14,972 nucleotides of DNA from UBA8108 sp965659285 (GCA_965659285.1 CBFHWB010000103.1:1-14972); one strand, 5' to 3'; counted from the first letter of the stretch, positions 1-6,461 are shown. The notes: generated from the letters alone by a model not told the origin. Numbers and translations are program-made.

Positions 1-1
1 T

Positions 2-1654
2 GATGGACTGACCTACTTCATCCTCGTTCACGGTCTCAACGCCGTCGAGGCTGGATCCTACTCACTGAGAGTGTTCTTCGAAGATGGACGGGATCCGGAC
101 ATCGACGGGTTAGCAAACGACGATGACAATTGTCCAAACGCAGCCAATCCCGGGCAGGAGGATGAAGACGGGGATGGCATTGGAGATGCCTGCGATGTAC
201 CTCCCAATGACCTCTGTCTTGACGCGGCCCTGCTGGATTTCGTCGAGGCGATCGATGGAAATGGCGGAGCCGTACTGACCGCGAACGCTTCCGGAACGAC
301 AACCACCGGCACGGCCGATCCCGAGACCGCTGAATGCGGCGCCAGCACCGCGCCAGGGGTCTGGTTCGAGGTCATCGGCAACGGTCGGACTATGTGGGCC
401 GAGACCTGCGGCAGCAACTATGATACCCGGCTGAGCATCTTCGATGGCGACTGCACAGCGCCTCTTTGCGTAACCCAGAACGACGATGCCTGCGCCCTGC
501 AATCCAGGGTCAACTGGAACACCGAGAAGGGGCTCAGCTACTTCGTGCTGGTGCATGGCTGGAGCACCAGCGCGGGCAACTATCTCCTCGCCATCACCGC
601 CCAGTTACCCCCCGCCGAAGGCGACCAGGACAATGATGGAATCCCGGATGAAGAGGACAACTGCCCCACGGATGCGAACGCCGGCCAGTCGGACCTCGAT
701 GGAGACGGCATCGGCGATGCCTGCGACATGCAGGAGAACGACCTCTGTTCGGGAGCGCTCGAATTGGAGCTCATCAATGGAATCGCCGAAATCGCAGGAC
801 AGACTCTCATCGAGGCGCGCCCAGACGCGGAAAACAGTACCTGCGGAGCCAGCTCCGCGCCGGGGCTCTGGTACATGGTCGAGGGCCTCAATGGATTCAC
901 CTTGACCGCAGCGACCTGCGGCAGCGACTACGACACACGGCTGAGCATCTTTGAGGGGGACTGCGATGCGCCGTTTTGCACAGGCTCCAACGACGACTTC
1001 TGCGGGTTGCAATCCACCGTCACCTGGGATGTTCTCGACGACCAGGTCTATTTCATCCTGGTTCACGGCTTCAACGCCAACGTCGGGAACTTCGTCCTGC
1101 GGGTGACGGCTGAAAACGCCGGCGACCTCCCTCCCCCCCCGCCCACGGCCCTTGAGGCCTTTGCCCAGGAGGACTCCATCGAGTTGACCTGGAAGATGGA
1201 ACTCGTCGAGGACCTGGCGACCTTCAACATCTACCGGGATGGGCAGCTGCTCGCGACAGAGATCACCGAGTTCCTGTTCTTCGACACTAATGTGGAAGCC
1301 GGCGTGTCCTACGAATACACCGTGACGGCGGTTGACCTGTCTGGAAACGAGTCGGCGGCTTCGGCCCCGGCCACGGCCGAAGCGACTGGAGCCGGCGGCG
1401 GCGGACAGGTTCCGGGAGACTTCAACCAGGATGCGAATGTCGATATCAGTGATTCCATCGGGCTCTTCAGCTACCTCTTCCTTGGGCAGGTTCCGCCGGG
1501 CTGCCCAGCAGGCATGGATTCCAACGGGGATGGAAGAATCGATATTTCCGATGGAATCACCGCCCTCGCCTATCTCTTCCAGGGAGGCCGTCCCCACGCC
1601 CTTGGGCCCAATTGCGTGGGCATCGAGGGGTGCCCCGCCGCCTGCGATCCCTGA
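2..1654 (+). CDS. Secreted TSP3/beta-sandwich repeat protein with Fn3 and dockerin-like C-terminus (5' partial)
   Basis: The frame is open from base 2, so the gene starts upstream; 550 residues are visible. The first ~25 residues (YFILVHG...) are the tail of one more repeat copy. Two full repeat units of 177 residues (531 bases, starting near 92 and 623) follow. Each has an aspartate-rich thrombospondin type 3 stretch (residues about 31-65 and 208-243, ending GDGIGDACD) and a beta-sandwich resembling a pre-peptidase C-terminal (PPC) domain, with TCGS-YDTRLSIF and YF-LVHG motifs. Then come a fibronectin type III-like domain (about 380-460), a Gly linker and a dockerin-like pair of calcium loops (about 471-528; DFNQDANVDISD, DSNGDGRIDISD). 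TSP3 and dockerin loops bind calcium. An extracellular or surface role is inferred; no catalytic domain is visible and the N-terminus is missing. The gene ends in tandem TGA TGA. Confidence 0.9.
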   Translation, partial: DGLTYFILVHGLNAVEAGSYSLRVFFEDGRDPDIDGLANDDDNCPNAANPGQEDEDGDGIGDACDVPPNDLCLDAALLDFVEAIDGNGGAVLTANASGTTTTGTADPETAECGASTAPGVWFEVIGNGRTMWAETCGSNYDTRLSIFDGDCTAPLCVTQNDDACALQSRVNWNTEKGLSYFVLVHGWSTSAGNYLLAITAQLPPAEGDQDNDGIPDEEDNCPTDANAGQSDLDGDGIGDACDMQENDLCSGALELELINGIAEIAGQTLIEARPDAENSTCGASSAPGLWYMVEGLNGFTLTAATCGSDYDTRLSIFEGDCDAPFCTGSNDDFCGLQSTVTWDVLDDQVYFILVHGFNANVGNFVLRVTAENAGDLPPPPPTALEAFAQEDSIELTWKMELVEDLATFNIYRDGQLLATEITEFLFFDTNVEAGVSYEYTVTAVDLSGNESAASAPATAEATGAGGGGQVPGDFNQDANVDISDSIGLFSYLFLGQVPPGCPAGMDSNGDGRIDISDGITALAYLFQGGRPHALGPNCVGIEGCPAACDP

Positions 1655-1701
1655 TGAAAACTCTGAGACCATTGGACAGTTGAAAAAACAAGCCAACGAA
1701 T

Positions 1702-1727
1702 ACACGCGATGGATTGCCTCTGCGTGT
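1702..1727. repeat. Inverted repeat ACACGC/GCGTGT, possible weak terminator
   Basis: Perfect 6-base arms (1702-1707 and 1722-1727) enclose 14 bases in the gap after the repeat protein. No T-run follows, so an intrinsic terminator is only a possibility. Confidence 0.2.
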
Positions 1728-1816
1728 CCGTGGCTGTAGGATCAGGCAGGTAAGCTGATCATCGAAGCGGTCGAGTCCCGGCCGTGAATCGAAAACTATA
1801 GTCTGTGAGGTAAACC

Positions 1817-2878
1817 ATGTCGCTGGCGCTGCTGCTCTCTACCGTGCTGCTCTCCGCTCCCGCCGAAGGTGTCAAATGGAGCGATGGATCCTTTGACAAC
1901 GCCCTGAAGAAGGCCGCTGAAAGCAAGAAGCTGGTCTATATCGATTTTTACACCGACTGGTGAGGATGGTGCAAAGTACTGGTCCGTGAGACCTACCCCA
2001 ACAAAGACGTCGCCGCCCTGCTGAACAAGAACTTCGTCTCGATCAAGATCAACGCCGAAAAGGGCGAGGGAAAGGATATCGTCAAGCGCTACGGCGTCCG
2101 TGGCTTCCCCACTCTCCTCATCGTGGATGCCAAAGGCGAAGAGCTCGATCGTATCACCGGCTTCAGACCCCCTGACCGCTTCATCAGCACCATCCAGCCG
2201 ATCCTCGCCGGGAAGTCCTACGGCGCGCTCAAGAAGAAGGCCGAGAAAGAGCCGGACAACCTCGAGGTCGCCGTCGAGCTCGGAAAAAAGGAAGAAGAGA
2301 GGCGGCAGTACGACAAGGCTGAAGCCCTCTACAAGAAGGTTCTCGCTGCAAAGGACGCCGGCCCGGCCATTCGTGAGGCCGCCGAGGGACGCATGGCCCT
2401 GCTGAGCTTCATGAAAAGCCGCGGCAGGGACATCGCCGGACTCCATGCCTACTTCGACAAGAAGAAGGACACGGCCGGGGTTGTCGACCATGCCAGGCTG
2501 CTCATGCGGGCCTACCAGGATGGAGATGAGGTCGCCAAGGTTGTCGCCGTTGGCGAATACCTCATCAGGCATGTCGGTGAAACGGACGCCACCCTTCTCA
2601 ACAACTACGCCTGGTTCCTGGCAACCCATGATGAGAAGCTCGGGAGAGCTCTCGAACTGGCCAGGAAGGCGGTGAAGCTCCAGCCGGACGCGGCCTTCAT
2701 CCTCGACACCCTCGGAGAGTGTCTCTTCCGCAATGGCAAGTTCAAGGAGGCCGTCGAGGCCCAGCGCAAGGCGATCAAGCTCGCCCCCGAGACCCAGCGC
2801 GAGGAGATGGAGGACCGGCTCTTCAAATTCGAAAAAGCCCTGAAGGAAGCGGCGAAGAAAAAAGAGCGGACCACCTGA
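1817..2878 (+). CDS. Putative selenocysteine-containing thioredoxin-fold protein with C-terminal TPRs (UGA read through at codon 49)
   Basis: Read from ATG 1817 (GAGG at 1807-1810, in-frame TAA at 1811), this frame encodes 353 residues interrupted only by TGA at 1961-1963. The order is a hydrophobic secretion signal (MSLALLLSTVLLSAPA), then a thioredoxin-7/DsbD-gamma-like domain: YIDFYTDW-[TGA]-GWCK, an RETYPNKDVAALLNKNFVSI stretch, and the cis-proline motif GVRGFPT (Pro98). The TGA sits exactly where the family has the first Cys of the CxxC redox pair, with Cys52 intact. Conservation continues without a break on both sides of it. Residues ~135-330 are helical TPR-like repeats (NNYAWFLATHDEKLGRALEL, LGECLFRNGKFKEAVEAQRK). 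The likely role is a periplasmic thiol-disulfide oxidoreductase or reductase. The real stop is TGA at 2876. The alternative is a one-base nonsense mutation of TGC or TGT, or a sequencing error. The coding frame is certain; selenocysteine is inferred. Confidence 0.75.
1964..1996 (+). promoter_or_regulatory. Candidate bacterial SECIS element after the in-frame UGA
   Basis: After UGA 1961-1963 the mRNA can fold as GUA (1976-1978), bulge CU, GGUC (1981-1984), loop CGUGA (1985-1989), GACC (1990-1993), UAC (1994-1996). The helix begins 12 bases after the UGA and the loop begins 21 bases after it. The second loop base is G, and a bulged U lies just below the apical stem. These match the published bacterial SECIS rules as I recall them (loop 16-37 bases from UGA, G in the first two loop positions) and resemble the E. 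coli fdhF upper stem-loop with its bulged U. It was folded by eye only. Confidence 0.55.
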
Positions 2879-2924
2879 TCGCCGAGACGACACGCAACCC
2901 GGCCTATCTATTCAGGTGAGCCCT

Positions 2925-2954
2925 CTGGACTTAACCGGATGGTTTTCAGATAAT
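2925..2954 (+). promoter_or_regulatory. Possible promoter for amt
   Basis: A GATAAT -10 (2949-2954, five of six matches) lies 18 bases after CTGGAC (2925-2930, weak -35), 36 bases before the amt start. No sigma-54 -24/-12 pair is apparent, although amt genes in many bacteria use one. Confidence 0.3.
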
Positions 2955-2989
2955 CTCTGCAGCTTCATCCCCAAAGTCGCGGAGTAAAA

Positions 2990-4336
2990 ATGCTGAATAG
3001 AAAACCATTCGGATTGTCCGTTTCGAGTCTCTCTATCCCTTCGCTACTCACCCTGCTGCTGGTGGGTTTTCCGGCTATTCCGGCTCTGGCCGCTGACCCG
3101 GTTCCTGTCGCTGAAGCTGACAGCGGAGACACCGCCTGGATCCTGGTCTCGACCGCGCTCGTCCTCTTCATGACGATCCCGGCACTGGCGCTCTTCTACG
3201 GCGGCCTGGTGCGGACCAAGAACGTGCTCTCGGTGCTGATGCACTGCTTCGCGATGACGGCGCTGATCTCGGTGCTCTGGGTGGTCTTCGGCTACAGCGT
3301 GGCCTTCAGTGAAGGGAACGCGTTCTTCGGCGGCCTCTCGAAGGCTCTCTTAGGCGGAGGAGCGAGAGACCAGCTCTTTCCCGGCACGACGATCCCAGAG
3401 ACCCTCTTCTGCGCCTTCCAGATGACCTTCGCCGTCATCACCCCGGCGCTGGTGATCGGCGCCTTTGTCGAGCGCATGAAATTCACCGCCGTGATGCTCT
3501 TCTCAGCTCTCTGGCTCATCGTGGTCTACCTGCCGATCTGCCACATGCAATGGGGCGGCGGCTGGTTCGCCTCCCAGGGTGTCATGGACTTCGCCGGCGG
3601 AATTGTCGTTCATATCACCGCGGGCGTAGCCGCTCTCGTCGCCTGCATCATGGTCGGCAAGCGCAAGGGCTATCCCGACACGCAGATGATCCCCCACAAC
3701 CTGACCTATACGGTCATCGGCTCCGCCATGCTCTGGGTCGGCTGGTTCGGCTTCAACGCCGGCAGCGCCCTGGCCGCCAATGGCCAGGCCGCCATGGCAC
3801 TGCTTGTAACGCACCTCTCGGCGGCGACGGCAACACTCACCTGGATGCTCATCGAATGGAAGGCCAACGGCAAGCCCAGCGTCCTGGGCGCCGCCACCGG
3901 CGCCATCGCCGGACTTGCGGCAGTCACCCCCGCCTCGGGCTTCATCGGCCCAGAGGGAGGCCTGGCGATCGGTTTCGCCTCCGGCGCCCTGTGTTATTTC
4001 GCCTCCACGGCGGTGAAGAAACGCTTCGCCTACGATGACTCGCTCGATGTCGTGGGAGTCCACGGCGTCGGCGGCTTCATCGGCGTCATCATGGTCGCCT
4101 TCTTCGCCTCGGAGTCTCTCGGCGGCGGCGGCTACGGTAGCGGAGCTGACGCTGGAATGGCCGGCCAACTCAAGGCGCAGCTGGTCGGCGGCGGCGTCAC
4201 CATCGTCTACACCCTGGTCGCCTCGATCGCGGTGTTCTGGGTGATCGATAAGCTGGTAGGCCTGCGCGTCAGCGACGAAGACGAGGAGCAGGGCCTCGAC
4301 CTGGCCGAGCACGCCGAGACCGGCTACAGCCTCTGA
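2990..4336 (+). CDS. amt: Ammonium transporter (Amt/MEP/Rh family)
   Basis: This 448-residue inner-membrane channel takes up ammonium/ammonia. A cleavable signal ends near FPAIPALA-AD, followed by about eleven hydrophobic segments. Family hallmarks are PALALFYGGLVRTKNVLS, CAFQMTFAVITPALVIGAF (outer Phe gate), MDFAGGIVVHITAGVAAL and WVGWFGFNAGSAL (second Phe). The twin pore histidines are His208 and His358 (GVHGVGG), and Asp200 is the conserved structural aspartate. The cytoplasmic tail VGLRVSDEDEEQGLDLAEHAETGYSL is the conserved C-terminal regulatory region that meets PII proteins in relatives. ATG 2990 has GGAG five bases upstream. The glnK/PII gene that often accompanies amt is not adjacent; the next gene downstream is a convergent tRNA. 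The protein looks complete and functional. Confidence 0.97.
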   Translation: MLNRKPFGLSVSSLSIPSLLTLLLVGFPAIPALAADPVPVAEADSGDTAWILVSTALVLFMTIPALALFYGGLVRTKNVLSVLMHCFAMTALISVLWVVFGYSVAFSEGNAFFGGLSKALLGGGARDQLFPGTTIPETLFCAFQMTFAVITPALVIGAFVERMKFTAVMLFSALWLIVVYLPICHMQWGGGWFASQGVMDFAGGIVVHITAGVAALVACIMVGKRKGYPDTQMIPHNLTYTVIGSAMLWVGWFGFNAGSALAANGQAAMALLVTHLSAATATLTWMLIEWKANGKPSVLGAATGAIAGLAAVTPASGFIGPEGGLAIGFASGALCYFASTAVKKRFAYDDSLDVVGVHGVGGFIGVIMVAFFASESLGGGGYGSGADAGMAGQLKAQLVGGGVTIVYTLVASIAVFWVIDKLVGLRVSDEDEEQGLDLAEHAETGYSL

Positions 4337-4368
4337 GTTCGTCTCGAGGGCTGAGCCTGGAGAAAAAA

Positions 4369-4445
4369 TGGTGGGCGTGCCCAGACTCGAACTGGGAACT
4401 TCCACCTTGTAAGGGTGGCACTCTAGCCAATTGAGTTACACGCCC
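4369..4445 (-). tRNA. trnV: tRNA-Val(UAC), CCA encoded
   Basis: The minus strand folds as a full cloverleaf. The acceptor is GGGCGTG/CACGCCC, with TA at positions 8-9. The D arm is ACTC/GAGT and the anticodon stem CCACC/GGTGG has loop CTTACAA, giving anticodon UAC (Val). The variable loop is AAGTT, and the T arm CCCAG/CTGGG has loop TTCGAGT. Discriminator A is followed by an encoded CCA (4369-4371) and then at once by T6, a likely termination signal. It is convergent with amt, 32 bases from that stop. Confidence 0.95.
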
Positions 4446-4465
4446 ATCCCGCAATGAGGCCGTGT

Positions 4466-4494
4466 ATTCTCTCGCAGAGAACTGAAGATCGCAA
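4466..4494 (-). promoter_or_regulatory. Possible promoter for tRNA-Val
   Basis: On the minus strand TTGCGA (4489-4494) and GAGAAT (4466-4471) are 17 bases apart, four of six matches each. They place a start roughly a dozen bases before the mature tRNA 5' end. Confidence 0.35.
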
Positions 4495-4561
4495 GACCAC
4501 CCCCCCGAACACCTAAAAAAATGTGGCCTGATAATTTTCTATAAAAAAACTCTCTGAGTAG

Positions 4562-4590
4562 TTGCCACCGAACCCGAGTTAGGCTATACA
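4562..4590 (+). promoter_or_regulatory. Sigma-70-type promoter of the small hypothetical gene
   Basis: TTGCCA (4562-4567) and TATACA (4585-4590) are separated by exactly 17 bases. The expected start near 4597 gives a leader of about 57 bases to ATG 4654, and it argues against a translation start at TTG 4600. Confidence 0.55.
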
Positions 4591-4653
4591 AACTAATAGT
4601 TGGTTCACCGAACAAACCTTTGGTATCCCCCTCTCAACAAGAGAAGAGTCTTC

Positions 4654-5007
4654 ATGGGCGCCAACAACGCCAGGAAATCAGATCACCCCCAGGCCAGCTC
4701 GGGCGACGAACAGCGCCGGATCGACGTCCGGGTTAAGCTCGACGATGGCGGACGCCGGCAGGTCATCATCCAGGATCTGAGCTACGGACCGGGAATCGGC
4801 TGGTATGCGCAGAAAACCATCCGGCTCGACCCGGAGCAACTCGAGGCTCTCCTGGCCGCCTTGTCCTGTGCCAGGCAGGAATCCCGGCGAATGGGGAACA
4901 GCGCCCGAAAGAACCGGAAGGCCGGTCATTCCGCGGATACCATTTCCACGAACACGGCTCACCAGATTCTCCAATTAGCCGATTTCCTCGATCTGGAAAC
5001 CAGCTGA
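4654..5007 (+). CDS. Hypothetical protein, 117 residues
   Basis: I do not recognise this gene with certainty. ATG 4654 is preceded by a purine-rich GAGAAGAG about six bases upstream and by a good promoter, so I prefer it to the further upstream TTG at 4600. A charged N-terminus leads into a compact beta-rich core, RIDVRVKLDDGGRRQVIIQD, then GPGIGWYAQKTIRLDPEQLEALLAAL. After that comes a basic, Ser/Asn-rich linker and a short helical end (HQILQLADFLDLETS). The core (strand, Gly turn, K-T-I-R-L, then an acidic helix) is reminiscent of small PC4-like nucleic-acid-binding proteins, but this is only a resemblance. There is no signal peptide, no membrane segment and only one Cys. It is convergent with the ferritin-like gene. 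Confidence 0.75.
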   Translation: MGANNARKSDHPQASSGDEQRRIDVRVKLDDGGRRQVIIQDLSYGPGIGWYAQKTIRLDPEQLEALLAALSCARQESRRMGNSARKNRKAGHSADTISTNTAHQILQLADFLDLETS

Positions 5008-5012
5008 ACCCG

Positions 5013-5040
5013 CTGCTCAGAAAAACCTGCTCAGAAAAAC
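5013..5040. repeat. Tandem duplication, 2 x 14 bases
   Basis: CTGCTCAGAAAAAC occurs twice in direct succession (5013-5026, 5027-5040), in the gap between two convergent genes. On the minus strand each copy supplies a T5 run that could help end the ferritin-like transcript. Confidence 0.8.
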
Positions 5041-5066
5041 CTGGCCGGATAGAGCGTTTTCACCCC

Positions 5067-5519
5067 TCAGTCGTTGGCGGCAAGATTGATATTCTTGCTC
5101 TTGACCTCGATCTTGTGCATCGAGAGGAACTTCTCGATCTCCCAGACGTCCTTCTGTTCCTGAACGATCTGCTCTTCGAGCATGAACTTGATCGGCTCGT
5201 TATCCGCAACCGCCGCATGCGCACTGCGATAGGTATCGAGAGCTTCCATTTCCGTCTCCAGATCCTGCTGGAGCATATCGACGACCGAGGTGGCCTGCTT
5301 GATATTAGCGGCCTCTATTGTCGGCACTCCCCCGAGAGAAACGATCCAGTCAGATACCAGCTTTGCGTGCCCGCGAGCCTCTTCACTTGATTCGTTGAAG
5401 AATTCCTCATAAACAGCCCGGTCGGTACCCTGCACCAGGGCGCTGTGCTGGCAATACTGGATGACGGCCGAATATTCGATACTCAACGCCTTGTTCAGAA
5501 ACTCGATTGCTTTGTCCAT
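5067..5519 (-). CDS. Ferritin-like (bacterioferritin-type) protein
   Basis: The 150-residue product is predicted to be an all-helical four-helix bundle: helix A around residues 2-30 (LNKALSIEYSAVIQYCQHSA), B 35-62 (YEEFFNESSEEARGHAKLVS), C 75-104 and D 107-133 (EEQIVQEQKDVWEIEKFL). Candidate iron ligands are Glu15, Glu47/His51, Glu90/Glu92, Glu121 and Asp124. Asp124 lies where bacterioferritin usually has His, and the B-helix Glu-His spacing is four rather than three, so the site is not textbook. The likely role is cytosolic iron storage or oxidation, or oxidative-stress protection. The start is supported by GGAGAAGAG just upstream. It lies downstream of, and on the same strand as, a DtxR-family regulator, which fits control by metal. 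It could instead be a Dps-like or other ferritin-superfamily member. Confidence 0.88.
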   Translation of the reverse strand: MDKAIEFLNKALSIEYSAVIQYCQHSALVQGTDRAVYEEFFNESSEEARGHAKLVSDWIVSLGGVPTIEAANIKQATSVVDMLQQDLETEMEALDTYRSAHAAVADNEPIKFMLEEQIVQEQKDVWEIEKFLSMHKIEVKSKNINLAAND

Positions 5520-5649
5520 TCTCTCTTCTCCGTGATTCCCATAGTATTTTTACCAGGCTGAATTCATGTCAGCAGGCTGGATGTCTATCAATTACCAACC
5601 GGATGTATTATTCGGCCAAGGATGCTGTTTTTCAACACCTAATTACCGT

Positions 5650-5672
5650 AAACCCTTATATTTAAAGGGTTT
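5650..5672. promoter_or_regulatory. Inverted repeat AAACCCTT-N7-AAGGGTTT, possible operator
   Basis: Two perfect 8-base arms (5650-5657, 5665-5672) surround an AT-only 7-base centre. No T-run follows on either strand, so a protein-binding site just upstream of the ferritin-like promoter region is more likely than a terminator. Confidence 0.4.
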
Positions 5673-5740
5673 GTGTTGCCTAACCAGCGGTCTGTAAGCC
5701 AAACTGCCGATCTGTAGCTCAAACCTGGCGAGCTGAAGGG

Positions 5741-5770
5741 TCTGAGAACCCTCTCTCAAGGGCTCTCAGA
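5741..5770 (-). terminator. Hairpin downstream of the metalloregulator gene
   Basis: TCTGAGA (5741-5747) pairs with TCTCAGA (5764-5770) and CCCT (5749-5752) with AGGG (5759-5762). One A/C mismatch lies between the two helices and the loop is six bases. It lies 84 bases past the regulator's stop. There is no T-tract, so factor-independent termination is uncertain; it may instead be a processing or regulatory hairpin. Confidence 0.4.
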
Positions 5771-5790
5771 GAGACCGCATGCCTTTATAC

Positions 5791-5806
5791 TGCATAATGT
5801 TATGCA
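5791..5806. promoter_or_regulatory. Palindrome TGCATAA-TG-TTATGCA
   Basis: Perfect 7-base arms flank a 2-base centre, 47 bases past the regulator's stop codon and far upstream of the ferritin-like start. Its size and symmetry suit a dimeric repressor, but the cognate protein is unknown. Confidence 0.4.
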
Positions 5807-5853
5807 ATACGAAGGTAGCGTCATTCGAGCCGAGGTTGACCCGTAGAATCGAT

Positions 5854-6369
5854 TTACTGCCCTTCAAGACAAACGTCTTCACAAACGTCGCAGTTTTCGT
5901 GCTCTGGGCAGGTAACCTTGAAAGAGTTGAACTTTTTCAGAAAGCCAGCCACTACAGGGTCATCCTGAGAAAGCAATTGGACCAGGCCGAGAAGCTTTTC
6001 GCTGGCCTCATGACTCAGAAGGTGCTCGATTTTGCAGGCATCAATTTCAGCGCTTTCGGAATCGAGGCCAAGCACCTTGTGGAAGAAATTCGTGACCACC
6101 TCGCGATTGTAGACCACCTGCATCGCAACCTTCTCCCCATCTTCGGTAAGGCAGAGATGATGACGGTCGATCTCCGTAACCAGGCCGCGTTCCTTGAGAT
6201 TCTTGATCTGCACAGACGCTGACCCCTTGGTCACCTGCAGATCATCTGCCACATCTTTCAGTATGGCGTAGCCCTTCAACTGTCTGAGTTCCTGGATGGT
6301 GGTGAGATAGTGCGCAACGCTGTGCGTCACCTCGTGCGCCGCGAACTCTTTCCAGACCTCGTTACTCAT
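5854..6369 (-). CDS. DtxR/MntR-family metal-dependent transcriptional regulator with cysteine-rich tail
   Basis: The 171-residue product is a metal-sensing repressor. Residues ~13-75 form a winged helix (VAHYLTTIQELRQLKGYAILKDVADDL, TKGSASVQIKNLKERGLV). Residues ~76-145 are the metal-binding and dimerisation domain. Its signature DACKIEHLLSHEASEKL places Cys112, Glu115 and His116 where DtxR has Cys102, Glu105 and His106. At this length the C-terminal SH3-like domain of DtxR/IdeR is absent, making it nearer to MntR in size. Unusually, it ends in a Cys cluster (Cys154, Cys160, Cys163, Cys167). The start is ATG after AGGAGAGGG. Metal specificity (Fe or Mn) cannot be read from sequence; the ferritin-like neighbour favours iron. 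Confidence 0.9.
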   Translation of the reverse strand: MSNEVWKEFAAHEVTHSVAHYLTTIQELRQLKGYAILKDVADDLQVTKGSASVQIKNLKERGLVTEIDRHHLCLTEDGEKVAMQVVYNREVVTNFFHKVLGLDSESAEIDACKIEHLLSHEASEKLLGLVQLLSQDDPVVAGFLKKFNSFKVTCPEHENCDVCEDVCLEGQ

Positions 6370-6382
6370 AGAAATCCCTCTC

Positions 6383-6394
6383 CTGGTTAACCAG
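6383..6394. promoter_or_regulatory. Palindrome CTGGTTAACCAG over the regulator's ribosome binding site
   Basis: A perfect 12-base palindrome lies 13 bases before the metalloregulator start and overlaps its AGGAG. It could be an autoregulatory operator or an RNA hairpin limiting ribosome access. It does not have the spacing of the classic DtxR box. Confidence 0.35.
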
Positions 6395-6461
6395 AAGCAT
6401 CCGATCTCTCAAACACAATGAAACAGGACAGCCGTAAACCACAGCCACTACCTGAACGGTA

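Larger units (their letters stand above)
5520..5853 (-). other. 334-base regulatory gap between metalloregulator and ferritin-like gene
   Basis: No convincing gene is present; the plus-strand frame crossing it is a shadow of the regulator gene. It holds three inverted repeats (listed separately), an imperfect 20-base direct repeat (5688-5707 and 5708-5727, about 13 of 20 identical) and the probable promoter of the ferritin-like gene. A weak candidate is TTGAAA (5630-5635) with TAATAC (5605-5610) on the minus strand, but its spacer is long at 19 bases. Confidence 0.5.

Noticed and set aside
605..1705. 366-codon open frame on the minus strand
   Set aside because: It lies antisense to the repeat protein, whose domains are unmistakable. 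Its length follows from high GC and repeated aspartate codons.
1961..1963. UGA read as tryptophan (alternative genetic code)
   Set aside because: Almost every other gene here ends in TGA at the natural C-terminus (repeat protein, amt, CHAT, lipoprotein, ferritin-like, YkgJ-type), so UGA is a normal stop. Trp at this position would also destroy the CxxC motif.
1796..2893. 365-codon open frame on the minus strand
   Set aside because: It is antisense to the thioredoxin/TPR gene, whose sense frame has clear homology motifs; low-complexity Leu/Gly composition suggests a shadow.
2879..2989. Sigma-54 promoter expected for a nitrogen-regulated amt gene
   Set aside because: No GG-N10-GC pair with the TGGCAC/TTGCA context could be found; only a weak sigma-70-like candidate is present.
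3503..4405. 300-codon open frame on the minus strand opposite amt, running into the tRNA
   Set aside because: It overlaps a certain transporter gene and a tRNA; its composition is Asp/Gly/Ala-rich with no recognisable domain.
4369..4445. tRNA gene as an integration site for a mobile element
   Set aside because: No second copy of the tRNA 3' end, no integrase and no change in gene style are seen nearby.
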